This document shows positions 16,743 to 23,390 of a DNA stretch of 29,501 bases, piece after piece (position 1 is the stretch's first letter; each line of letters opens with the position of its first letter). Where the stretch lies: the NCBI GenBank assembly GCA_964601765.1, contig CAZROR010000014.1, positions 1 to 29,501 on the forward strand. Reading direction: 5' to 3'. This stretch comes from SZUA-181 sp964601765. Its GTDB lineage: Bacteria > Pseudomonadota > Zetaproteobacteria > Mariprofundales > Mariprofundaceae. The translations under genes and the position numbers were made by a program. The notes below the pieces were generated by a model. The model was not told where the DNA came from and did no database searches. It saw nothing but the letters and a program-made list of their open reading frames with translations.

Positions 16743-17013
16743 GGCCTATTCGCACTCCGTCCGGCGATGCCGAAGGCGCCGGATTTGATGCGGTGCAAGG
16801 CATTCCGAGCAGGGTGTGCTGGTTGCACATCTGCGAGGAATAACACCGCAACGCGCGAAGCCCGGCACCTTCCCTTCGGGCTGCGCTCCGAATGGCGCGA
16901 TCCCTGTGTTGCTCGCCGCTTATTTGGCGCTGCCAAACTGCGCGGCTCGCGCCTTGGTTCGCATCCATTCGGAGACAGCAGCGACATTCGTCAGCCGGAG
17001 TGTGAATAGGCCC
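16742..17013. mobile_element. MITE-like element with imperfect 18-bp terminal inverted repeats
   Basis: The ends are 16742-16759 (GGGCCTATTCGCACTCCG) and 16996-17013, whose reverse complement differs at one position. The 272-bp interior has no plausible gene and contains a smaller imperfect hairpin (TTCCGAGCAG near 16803 against CTGCGAGGAA near 16834). There is no transposase, so it would be a non-autonomous or structural repeat. No clear target-site duplication is visible. It separates the macro-fusion gene from the outer-membrane gene and touches the former's stop codon. Confidence 0.65.
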
Positions 17014-17110
17014 CAACCCCTTTGGTTCCTGCGCAGTACCGCTACGGGCGGGCTGCGCCATTTGCCTGTGCCGCTATGCGTGGCGCAGGAAACGAGTTTT
17101 GGAGGAAATC
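17014..17110. promoter_or_regulatory. Leader of the outer-membrane/redox operon with inverted repeat
   Basis: A 9-bp perfect inverted repeat, TTCCTGCGC at 17026-17034 and GCGCAGGAA at 17083-17091, flanks a 48-nt interior. The left arm also contains the palindrome CTGCGCAG. A strong GGAGGA site precedes ATG 17111. The repeat could be an operator or a leader hairpin. I see no clear -35/-10 pair. Confidence 0.35.
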
Positions 17111-18271
17111 ATGAAACGCGTTACGTTAATCCTTTTGGCGGCCGGGCTTTGCCTGATGGCCCGGCCGGAAGATGCAAGTGCCTATCTGGGCATCTGTTGC
17201 GCCAAGTGCGGCGGCAACATGCCGATGAACATTCCCGGCGGTGGCGTGCCGGAGACACACGAGTTCCGGATCAAGTTCACGCCGGAATACATGCGCATGG
17301 AGGGACTGCGAACAAACAGCAGTCGCGTGGACGGCACCACCCTGCTGGGCATGCCGGCAGCGGGTAAGTTCATGGCCGTGCAGAAGAATATGGACATGAG
17401 CATGGCCAGTCTGTCCATCGGTTACAGCTTCACCGAGGACTTTTTCGCCGGCCTGATGTTCATGGGCATGGACAAGCGCATGGACATGCAGTTCAACAGC
17501 ACGATGCAGACCATGACCGGACGCGCAGGCTATACGATGCGCTCGCATGGCATGGGCGATACGATGCTGATGACGAAATACCTGCTTTATGCGGATGACC
17601 CGCTCATCCCGACAAGTCAGGTGTCGATATTTGCGGGCCTGAGCCTTCCGACCGGCTCGATCAACGAGCGCAACAGCCGGCATCCGCTGGCAACGCGCCA
17701 GGACGAGCTGCTGCCCTACGGCATGCAGCTTGGTTCCGGCACCTTTGATCCGAGCCTCGGTCTGCTCTATCAGGGATCCGGTTCACCGCTGTGGTGGGGT
17801 CTGAATGCGCTGTTTACAGGCCGCTTCTACGACAACAACCGCCATTACCGCCGGGGCAACAAGGTGCGTGCGGATGCATATCTGATGTACCAGCCCCGCT
17901 ACGACACGGTGCTCGAACTGCAGCTCAATTATGACTGGCAGGGGAAAATTCGTGGCGAGGCGGACGAGTCGCAGACCGGCGCCTCCGGTCATGCGACACA
18001 GAATGATCCCACATCGAACTTCATGACTCCGTTGTGGGACCCGAAAAACTATGGCGGGCACAACCTTTTCGTGACGCTTGGCGTGCAGTGGCAGCCCGTG
18101 CCCCTGCATATCATCAATCTGCAGGTCGGCCTGCCTGCCTACCGCAACCTGAATGGCCCGCAGCTGGAGCGGGACCTGCGCGTGTCTGTTACCTGGTACG
18201 TCGAATTTCCGACCAAGGCAAGCATTCGCGCGCTCACGCACCCGACCGGCCCCAGTGAACTCGGATTTTAA
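17111..18271 (+). CDS. Met-rich predicted outer-membrane transporter-like protein
   Basis: 386 residues with a signal peptide (about 1-24, ending DASA). The mature protein begins with CCAKC (Cys29, 30, 33) and then shows alternating amphipathic strands and an aromatic-rich end, as in beta-barrel proteins. It has many methionines clustered around FMGMDKRMDMQF and MRSHGMGDTMLM, a style seen in copper- or silver-handling envelope proteins. I do not recognise a named family. Phenol-pathway-type OM transporters are the nearest general look. It is the first gene of a tight four-gene operon (next start 12 nt away) with cytochrome, TlpA-like and lipoprotein genes, suggesting a metal- or electron-related role in the outer envelope. 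ATG 17111 is chosen for its ideal ribosome site; TTG 17099 is in frame but lies in that site. Confidence 0.75.
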   Translation: MKRVTLILLAAGLCLMARPEDASAYLGICCAKCGGNMPMNIPGGGVPETHEFRIKFTPEYMRMEGLRTNSSRVDGTTLLGMPAAGKFMAVQKNMDMSMASLSIGYSFTEDFFAGLMFMGMDKRMDMQFNSTMQTMTGRAGYTMRSHGMGDTMLMTKYLLYADDPLIPTSQVSIFAGLSLPTGSINERNSRHPLATRQDELLPYGMQLGSGTFDPSLGLLYQGSGSPLWWGLNALFTGRFYDNNRHYRRGNKVRADAYLMYQPRYDTVLELQLNYDWQGKIRGEADESQTGASGHATQNDPTSNFMTPLWDPKNYGGHNLFVTLGVQWQPVPLHIINLQVGLPAYRNLNGPQLERDLRVSVTWYVEFPTKASIRALTHPTGPSELGF

Positions 18272-18283
18272 GGGAGGCATGAC

Positions 18284-18553
18284 ATGAAAACTCTTATCAC
18301 GATAGCGATACTGACAGTGTCCATGCCGGCATGGGGCATGGATATTCCGGATGCGGATTCGGCCGGTGGCCGGCTGTTTGCCGCCGGGTGCGGCACCTGC
18401 CATGCACTGCCGCATCCGAAGCGGCTGGACTGGCCGCACTGGCGGCACATGCTCGGCCTGATGAAACAGCGCATGGCCGAGCGGGGCGTGGCTGAGCCCA
18501 CGAAAGAGGAATGGCGGCAGATCGCGGCCTATCTGAAGTCCCATGCGCGCTAG
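18284..18553 (+). CDS. Small monohaem c-type cytochrome
   Basis: 89 residues. A signal peptide (1-18, ending PAWG) is followed by GRLFAAGCGTCH, a single CXXCH haem site with Cys36, Cys39 and His40. Helical sequence with several Met and His residues (HMLGLMKQRM), one of which may be the distal ligand, leads to the typical terminal helix WRQIAAYLKSH. It would carry electrons in the periplasm. GGGAGG lies just upstream of ATG 18284. Its last 11 nt overlap the next gene. Confidence 0.85.
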   Translation: MKTLITIAILTVSMPAWGMDIPDADSAGGRLFAAGCGTCHALPHPKRLDWPHWRHMLGLMKQRMAERGVAEPTKEEWRQIAAYLKSHAR

Positions 18554-19109
18554 GCGCTTTTGCGCCCTTGTTGTCGCGCTGGCCTGGGCGGTTTCCGCCC
18601 AGGCCGGCCCGGCCATGGCCGGAGCGCTTTCAGCTGTGCTGGATGACTTCGGCGTGCAGCAGCCGCGTGTGCATAAGCCGGCGCCTGTATTTTCGCTGGC
18701 CAGGCTGGATGGCGGACAGATGGGCCTGGCCGATATGCGCGGCAAGCTTGTGCTTGTGCATTTCTGGGCCACATGGTGCGTGGCCTGCCGGCACGAGATG
18801 CTGCAGATCGAGCAATTGTGGCGACGCTACCGGAAGCGCGGCCTGATGGTGATCGGTATCAATGTGGACCGGGGAAACCTCGGCAGCGTGCGCGCATTTG
18901 TGCGTGAGCGGGGCGTAAGCTTTCCCACCGTGCTCGATCCGTCCGGTGACGTGCGCAACCGCTATGAGGTGCGGGCGCTGCCCACGAGCTACCTGATTGG
19001 CCGCGATGGAAAAATCATTGGCCGCATCATCGGAGAGCGGGACTGGGCATCGCAGGCGGCGGGCGTCATGATGTCCACTCTGGTGTCGCAGGAAGGAGGC
19101 GGAGAATGA
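18543..19109 (+). CDS. TlpA/ResA-like periplasmic thioredoxin
   Basis: 188 residues. An N-terminal signal sequence (about 1-21, VALAWAVSAQA) precedes an AhpC/TSA-Redoxin fold with active-site WATWCVAC (Cys79/Cys82) and a cis-Pro loop at ALPTSY. Such proteins reduce apocytochrome cysteines or copper-site thiols. Here it sits directly after a cytochrome c gene, and the lipoprotein start overlaps its stop by 4 nt (ATGA at 19106-19109). The substrate is inferred from context: the cytochrome, the CCAKC protein, or the Cys-rich fusion tail. Confidence 0.9.
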   Translation: MRARRFCALVVALAWAVSAQAGPAMAGALSAVLDDFGVQQPRVHKPAPVFSLARLDGGQMGLADMRGKLVLVHFWATWCVACRHEMLQIEQLWRRYRKRGLMVIGINVDRGNLGSVRAFVRERGVSFPTVLDPSGDVRNRYEVRALPTSYLIGRDGKIIGRIIGERDWASQAAGVMMSTLVSQEGGGE

Positions 19110-19660
19110 ATGCACGAACATGGGTGATGGCTGCCGGGCTTTTGCTTGCCGGCTGCAGCCAGCAGCAGGCCATGCAGCCGCAACTGGACAGCATCCGCGT
19201 AAAGATCAAGCAATCGGCACTGATGGCGGCGAATGCCGCATGCGCCGGCAGTGAACGCGATATGCTGGTGAAGGCCGCGGCAGTGATGAACCGGCGGGCC
19301 ATGGGCGGCCCCGAGATGGCGAAGATTCACAAGATGATGGGTATGCAGCCGGGAGAAAGTGGAGGTATACAGAAGAAGCCGGAGCCTGGTATGTCGCCGG
19401 AAATGCAGCGCCACATGCTGTTGCACGATGCGGGCGAGGCCGTGTTCGATCTGCTGGAGGCCATTTCCATGCATAAAGTCACCTGCGAGCAGGCTGCGGT
19501 GATCCATCTGGCGGCCGATGCGGCGATGCTGCGCGAGGCTGGCGGCGGGGAATCAGCAGGCACGTTACGCAAGCTTGACGTGCGCATCTCGGCCCGCCTT
19601 ACATCCGCCCACCTCCCCGGGGCCGTGAAATCACTCACCCTCGCGTTGCAGAAGATTTAA
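19106..19660 (+). CDS. Met/His-containing lipoprotein of the redox cluster
   Basis: 184 residues with a clear lipobox LLAGC (lipidated Cys17). The mature part is helical and has a Met-rich middle (KMMGMQPGES, PGMSPEMQRHML) followed by LHDAGEAVFDLLEA. I do not recognise the family. It is the last gene of the operon, coupled to the thioredoxin gene by an ATGA overlap. The Met/His content parallels the outer-membrane protein and supports a metal-related role. Part of this gene (19391-19447) has a decayed relative at 20944-21000. Confidence 0.8.
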   Translation: MNARTWVMAAGLLLAGCSQQQAMQPQLDSIRVKIKQSALMAANAACAGSERDMLVKAAAVMNRRAMGGPEMAKIHKMMGMQPGESGGIQKKPEPGMSPEMQRHMLLHDAGEAVFDLLEAISMHKVTCEQAAVIHLAADAAMLREAGGGESAGTLRKLDVRISARLTSAHLPGAVKSLTLALQKI

Positions 19661-19878
19661 CGCTGTGAATTGCCGACGTATAAATCACATCTACGGAAGG
19701 AATTGTGATTAGGTCTTAGGAATGCCTGGGTGTGGCTGTCAACCGGTGCAAATGGTTTGAGTAACTCATGCCTCCCCATGCTCGATGGAGCGGTATGGGG
19801 CCATATGGGGCCTGTTGACATATGGGGTGGTCACGGGCCATAGTGCGCCATATAGCCCGGTTAGTCGGGAGATCATGT
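19661..19878 (+). promoter_or_regulatory. Spacer with promoter and ATGGGG repeats before the two-gene cassette
   Basis: A consensus -35 TTGACA at 19815-19820 with CATAGT at 19839-19844 (18-nt spacer) would start transcription about 28 nt before ATG 19879. Three copies of ATGGGG (19795, 19805, 19822), two of them within CATATGGGG (19802-19810 and 19819-19827), surround and overlap the -35 box. This looks like an operator for an unknown regulator. The rest of the spacer is AT-richer and holds no gene. Confidence 0.5.
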
Positions 19879-20145
19879 ATGAGTTTTGTTGAAGTTAGAG
19901 ATCATGCCCTGTGGGCCAAGCACATTCATGGCAACAAGGAACTGAAAGAAAAAATTCTTGCCATGGAAGCGGGAGATATTATTCACCTTGAGGTAGGGGG
20001 TGTAAGAGGCGTCTGGGTGAAAATGGATGACGGCAAGGATGGACGCCCCACTCCTGGCCTAAAGGGTATCGGAAAAGCTAGAGAACATTGGCATGGCCTG
20101 CAGGAACAGAGGGGCGACATTGTCACGATTTCCGAGGCTTCCTGA
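19879..20145 (+). CDS. Unknown 88-residue protein, first gene of accessory cassette
   Basis: I do not recognise this protein. It is soluble, with no signal or membrane segment. The N-terminus (MSFVEVRDHALWAKHI) is followed by KEKILAMEAGDII and a basic, Gly-rich stretch around DDGKDGRPTPGLKGIG, ending in RGDIVTI. ATG 19879 has CGGGAG about 8 nt upstream; ATG 19875 is out of frame. The stop overlaps the next start (TGATG), so the two are coupled. Composition is AT-richer than the flanking genes, suggesting acquisition. Small-plus-large coupled pairs can be toxin-antitoxin or defence pairs, but nothing here proves that. Confidence 0.65.
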   Translation: MSFVEVRDHALWAKHIHGNKELKEKILAMEAGDIIHLEVGGVRGVWVKMDDGKDGRPTPGLKGIGKAREHWHGLQEQRGDIVTISEAS

Positions 20146-20900
20146 TGGTACAGCTGAAATACTTTGGCGATGACAGGGACTTTTTCAAGTACGACCTGAT
20201 TACGTTCATTCTCCAGCATTCCTCTCTGAACAACTATGTGTTTGTACCGATGCTCACAGAGCACAGGGATGATAACGAAGGAAACAAACAGGCTACTCAC
20301 AAAAGAGGGAAGGATTCTGAGCTTCTCCGATTCATGCGGGGTTGCTCGACTATGAGCCTGACGCATTGGGAAAGGTGGCTTTCGCGCTTTACTGACAAAT
20401 ATCTGACAGTGGAACCCGTAGACGAAATATTCTACCGCGATAGTGCAAGGGCGACGTACTGGGAGAAATTTATATCATTTTTAGGCACGAAGAAGTCGCT
20501 CATTTTTGTCGATCCCGATATCGGTCTTGAACCCAAAACCGTTAAGAAATCGGAGAGAGAGAAATATTTACTCTACCACGAATTGGGACAGATCGTAGCA
20601 GAAATGGATGCGTCATCTGTTCTGATGATTTACCAACATCTGCAACGTAACAGCAAGCGCCATGATATTGATATACAAACAAAGATGAAGCAGGCAATGG
20701 CGACCGTTGAAGATGCGTTTGCCTCCGCATACAAGGAAAGTGATCTGGCATTCCTCTTTATATCGAAATCTGGGGCCAGACATACAGAGATTTCTGGGTT
20801 GCTAAACCAGTACTACGAAGAAAGCGCGGTTAAGCATAGATCGGTTCATAATGTAGCTGAGATCAGCGGTGATCAAAACACTGCTTTGAGGGTGGGGTAA
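20145..20900 (+). CDS. Unknown 251-residue protein with IFVDPDIGLEPK motif
   Basis: A conserved-looking soluble protein. It opens with KYFGDDRDFFKYDLITFIL, has VFVPMLTEH and GNK, then SLIFVDPDIGLEPK near the middle, VLMIYQHLQR, and LAFLFISKSGARH. A buried strand followed by DPD recalls the DPP/DPF motif of Rossmann-type nucleic-acid methyltransferases and their relatives, but no SAM-binding GxG motif is evident. I therefore give no function. ATG 20145 overlaps the upstream stop by one base. The AT-rich codon use differs from nearby housekeeping genes. Confidence 0.7.
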   Translation: MVQLKYFGDDRDFFKYDLITFILQHSSLNNYVFVPMLTEHRDDNEGNKQATHKRGKDSELLRFMRGCSTMSLTHWERWLSRFTDKYLTVEPVDEIFYRDSARATYWEKFISFLGTKKSLIFVDPDIGLEPKTVKKSEREKYLLYHELGQIVAEMDASSVLMIYQHLQRNSKRHDIDIQTKMKQAMATVEDAFASAYKESDLAFLFISKSGARHTEISGLLNQYYEESAVKHRSVHNVAEISGDQNTALRVG

Positions 20901-20937
20901 AGCCGAAGAGGTCGAGACCAAGGCGATGAATACAGAC

Positions 20938-21024
20938 ATGGAGATGCCGGCTGAAATACGGTGGCATGCGGCCCTGCACGACGCCGGTGAGGAAGTATTC
21001 AGATAGTTAGAAGATGCGAGCGAG
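20938..21024 (+). pseudogene. Decayed fragment of a lipoprotein-gene paralogue
   Basis: Codons 20944-21000 read MPAEIRWHAALHDAGEEVF. They align without gaps to MSPEMQRHMLLHDAGEAVF at 19391-19447 of the lipoprotein gene, 11 of 19 residues being identical. The similarity continues in frame past a TAG at 21004-21006 (LEDAS against LLEAIS). There is no lipobox or upstream half. It is best read as the remnant of a second, diverged copy, separated from the intact gene by the two-gene cassette. Confidence 0.6.
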
Positions 21025-21056
21025 TGAGCATTTTCTTCAATGGCTCGGGAGATGAA

Positions 21057-21278
21057 ATGACACGAGAAGAAATAGAAGATTTTGCAGCAGGAAATGGACT
21101 TACGTTTGAAGATGCTGTTGCTGTCCTTAGTACAATGGGAGAAACTCTTGATGAGGGACCCTTAAATGATGGCATTTGCGACCGCCGACAAGAACATAGA
21201 GGCTCCAAAAGCCACAATAGATTGGTTTGGTTTGCAATTTTCATAATTGTTATCATGCTAATTTTTCTGTTCGTATAG
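21057..21278 (+). CDS. Small tail-anchored membrane protein, unknown
   Basis: 73 residues: an acidic helical N-terminal part (MTREEIEDFAAGNGLTFEDA), a basic linker (RRQEHRGSKSHNR), and a single C-terminal membrane helix LVWFAIFIIVIMLIFLFV running to the end. Topology would be N-in with the tail in the inner membrane. ATG 21057 has GGGAGA 5 nt upstream and is preferred to GTG 21024. It is AT-rich like the adjacent cassette. No family is recognised. Confidence 0.6.
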   Translation: MTREEIEDFAAGNGLTFEDAVAVLSTMGETLDEGPLNDGICDRRQEHRGSKSHNRLVWFAIFIIVIMLIFLFV

Positions 21279-21310
21279 AACCCTCCGCAAAGCCCATCGA
21301 ATTATACCAT

Positions 21311-21342
21311 GCGTGGCTGTCGACGCGCGTGGCTGTCGACGC
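21311..21342. repeat. Two perfect 16-bp tandem repeats containing GTCGAC
   Basis: GCGTGGCTGTCGACGC occurs at 21311-21326 and again immediately at 21327-21342, between the accessory genes and rlmB. Each contains the palindrome GTCGAC. It could be slippage duplication or a paired binding site. Confidence 0.8.
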
Positions 21343-21422
21343 GGGTAGTACTGCGTACCGGATAGCTGGTCAAACACGGTCTGATGCCACAGAGTCCCCG
21401 GCATGACCGGGATGAGATGGAA

Positions 21423-22169
21423 ATGAAGATTCTTGCGGGCATTCATGCGGTCCGGCATGCACTTGAAGCGGGGGATGCCTTGCAGGAGCTCGTGATTGAG
21501 AAGGGGAAAAGGCACCCGCGGATCAATGAGCTGATTCATCTGGCCAGAAAGGCCGGGGTGCGCGTGAGCTTTGTGCCGCGGCAGGCGCTGGATCGCCTGG
21601 CCGGTGGCACGGTGCATCAGGGCGCGGTTGCCAAATGCGGCAGGCAGCCTTTTCCGGATTTTGATGCCTGGCTGGCCACGCTGGATGTGGCCGCCTCGCC
21701 GCTGCTATTGCTGCTTGATCGGGTGACTGATGCGCACAATCTCGGCGCCTGTCTGCGCACGGCTGCTGCGGCCGGTTGCAGCGCTGTTATTCTGCCGCGC
21801 GATCATGCCGCCGATCCGGCCTCACCCGTCGTGGCCAAGGCCGCCTGCGGGGCGGTTTCACGCCTGAATATCCTGGTTGTGACCAACCTGGCCCGGGCCA
21901 TGCAGCGCCTGCAGGCAGCGGGCATCCGGCTTTGTGGCCTGGCCGGGGAGGCCACATCATCCATCTATGAGGCGGAGCTGAGTGGGCCGCTCGGGCTGGT
22001 GATGGGCGCAGAGGAAAAGGGCCTGCGCAGGCTTGTGCGCGAGCGCTGTGATCAGCTTGTCAGCATCCCGATGTCTGGTCTGATGGAATCACTGAATGTA
22101 TCCGTGGCCACGGGCATTGCGCTGTTTGAAGCGCGACGGCAGCGAGGTGAACTGAGGGGCGAGGACTGA
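21423..22169 (+). CDS. rlmB: 23S rRNA (guanosine-2'-O)-methyltransferase RlmB (SpoU family)
   Basis: A 248-residue SPOUT methyltransferase expected to modify G2251 of 23S rRNA. The N-terminal substrate-binding domain begins LAGIHAVRHAL. The catalytic domain shows motif 1 LDRVTDAHNLGACLRTAAA, motif 2 LVMGAEEKGLRRL and motif 3 ESLNVSVATGIALFEA. The usual SxSSLN is MESLN here, a small variation. ATG 21423 is chosen (GAG 6 nt upstream, family start); ATG 21417 adds two residues. Confidence 0.93.
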   Translation: MKILAGIHAVRHALEAGDALQELVIEKGKRHPRINELIHLARKAGVRVSFVPRQALDRLAGGTVHQGAVAKCGRQPFPDFDAWLATLDVAASPLLLLLDRVTDAHNLGACLRTAAAAGCSAVILPRDHAADPASPVVAKAACGAVSRLNILVVTNLARAMQRLQAAGIRLCGLAGEATSSIYEAELSGPLGLVMGAEEKGLRRLVRERCDQLVSIPMSGLMESLNVSVATGIALFEARRQRGELRGED

Positions 22170-22246
22170 GGACTGAGGGCTGATGGGGAGCAGGGAGTTA
22201 TTTCCGGTTCCTGATTACCCGTCACCCATCTTCCCGGGGTCTTTTG
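22170..22246. other. Convergent spacer between rlmB and zinc-finger gene
   Basis: 77 nt between two convergent genes. It begins with short GGACTGA repeats and contains no clear hairpin with a T-run on either strand. Confidence 0.4.
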
Positions 22247-22420
22247 TCAGGCAGCCTTTGAATTTGTGGCCTTTTTGTCTGTTTCGACGCGGACAAACTT
22301 CTGGCCACAGTAGTGACAGGCACCCTTGCCGCTTTTCAGATTGATGTAGACCAGCGGGTGCTGGCCGTTGTTCGAGCAGGAAATGATGATCTCGGTTGTT
22401 TTGACTGTCTGTGAACCCAT
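22247..22420 (-). CDS. CHCC-type zinc-finger protein, 57 residues
   Basis: Reading the minus strand from ATG 22420 to TGA 22247-22249 gives 57 residues. The spaced ligands are Cys15 (IIISCSNNGQHP), His21, and the pair Cys35/Cys38 (GACHYCGQKFV). This C-X5-H-X13-C-X2-C pattern and the GQHPLVYI and CHYCGQKF blocks match the zf-CHCC family, related to the zinc-binding region of mitochondrial complex I subunit NDUFS6. The bacterial role is uncertain. GAGGGGG lies about 13 nt upstream of the start, further than ideal. It is divergent from folB. Confidence 0.85.
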   Translation of the reverse strand: MGSQTVKTTEIIISCSNNGQHPLVYINLKSGKGACHYCGQKFVRVETDKKATNSKAA

Positions 22421-22510
22421 GCGCAAACATTACCCCCTCGGCTGATTGAAGGTGGCGCATTGTGTGAAGGCGTCCCCGCGTGTCAAGCTTCGGGTGCAGG
22501 AGGTATGGAT

Positions 22511-22876
22511 ATGAAGCAGTGGGATCGGGTGCTGATCGAAGGCCTGGAGATACGCACGGTCATCGGCATTTATGACTGGGAGCGGGAGCTGCGGCAGACC
22601 GTGCGGCTGGACCTTGAAATGGCCTGGGACATCCGGCGGGCGGCCGAAACGGACGACATCGCACATGCGCTGAACTACAAGGCAGTGGCGAAAAGGCTGA
22701 TTGCGTTTGTCGAGGGCTCCAGCTTCGGCCTGATCGAATCGCTGGCCGAGGAATGCACGCGTATTGTTCTGGCTGAGTTCGGTACACCCTGGCTCAGGCT
22801 GAAAATGTCCAAGCCCGGGGCCGTGCGTGGCAGTGAGAACGTCGCCGTTGTCATTGAGCGCGGCAGTCTGGCGTGA
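22511..22876 (+). CDS. folB: Dihydroneopterin aldolase
   Basis: A 121-residue folate-pathway enzyme converting 7,8-dihydroneopterin to 6-hydroxymethyl-dihydropterin. The strand-rich N-terminus (VLIEGLEIRTVIGIYDWER) carries the conserved IGIYDWE region. LNYKAVAKRL, FGLIESLAE and the C-terminal KPGAVRGSENVAVVI follow as in the family. ATG 22511 is preferred because AGGAGGT at 22498-22504 is 6 nt away, whereas ATG 22505 abuts it. The stop overlaps folK (GTGA). Confidence 0.92.
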   Translation: MKQWDRVLIEGLEIRTVIGIYDWERELRQTVRLDLEMAWDIRRAAETDDIAHALNYKAVAKRLIAFVEGSSFGLIESLAEECTRIVLAEFGTPWLRLKMSKPGAVRGSENVAVVIERGSLA

Positions 22877-23301
22877 GCCTTCGCCCGGCCCTGGTTGGGA
22901 TGGGCTCGAATATCGCGCCCGAGGCGAACCTTCAACAGGCCGCCGCGGCTATCCGGCAGCGATTCCCCGATGTCCGCTTTTCCCGCGTCTATCGCTCGGC
23001 GGCCGTGGGGCTGGCGGGCGATGACTTTCTCAATGCCTGCTGCCTGTTTGATACGGCGCTGTCCCGCGACCGGCTGGTTGACTGGCTGAAGGGCCTGGAG
23101 GACGCGCAGGGCCGAATCCGCACGGGCGGGGCCTGGCAGTCGCGCACGCTTGATCTTGACCTGCTCATGCTGGGTGATGATGTGCTCGATGACGACCTGT
23201 TTCGTTATGCGCATGTCTATGTGCCTGCCACAGAGCTGGTCGTGCTGGATGTACCGGATACCGATACAGCGGCGGTAGCCCTGCATCCCTTACGCTTGTA
23301 A
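22873..23301 (+). CDS. folK: 2-amino-4-hydroxy-6-hydroxymethyldihydropteridine diphosphokinase
   Basis: 142 residues, a little shorter than E. coli HPPK. It transfers pyrophosphate from ATP to the product of FolB, so the two adjacent genes form consecutive steps. Motifs are VGMGSNI at the start, YRSAAVG, FLNACCLFDT and the metal/ATP site SRTLDLDLLMLGD. VPATELVVLD lies near the C-terminus. GTG 22873 is translationally coupled to folB. Confidence 0.9.
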   Translation: MSLRPALVGMGSNIAPEANLQQAAAAIRQRFPDVRFSRVYRSAAVGLAGDDFLNACCLFDTALSRDRLVDWLKGLEDAQGRIRTGGAWQSRTLDLDLLMLGDDVLDDDLFRYAHVYVPATELVVLDVPDTDTAAVALHPLRL

Positions 23302-23390
23302 ATCCCTCCCCCCGGCATACACTTCCCGGCCGCACGGCGGGGCTTCCGCTGACTGCGACAATGATTGTGAAGCGGCAAAGGAATTCCGGC

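Noticed and set aside
16816..17367. Plus-strand open frame spanning the inverted-repeat element into the outer-membrane gene
   Set aside because: It runs in another frame over the well-supported signal peptide and barrel sequence and has no domain.
21311..21342. CRISPR-like array
   Set aside because: Only two immediately adjacent units with no spacer and no cas genes.
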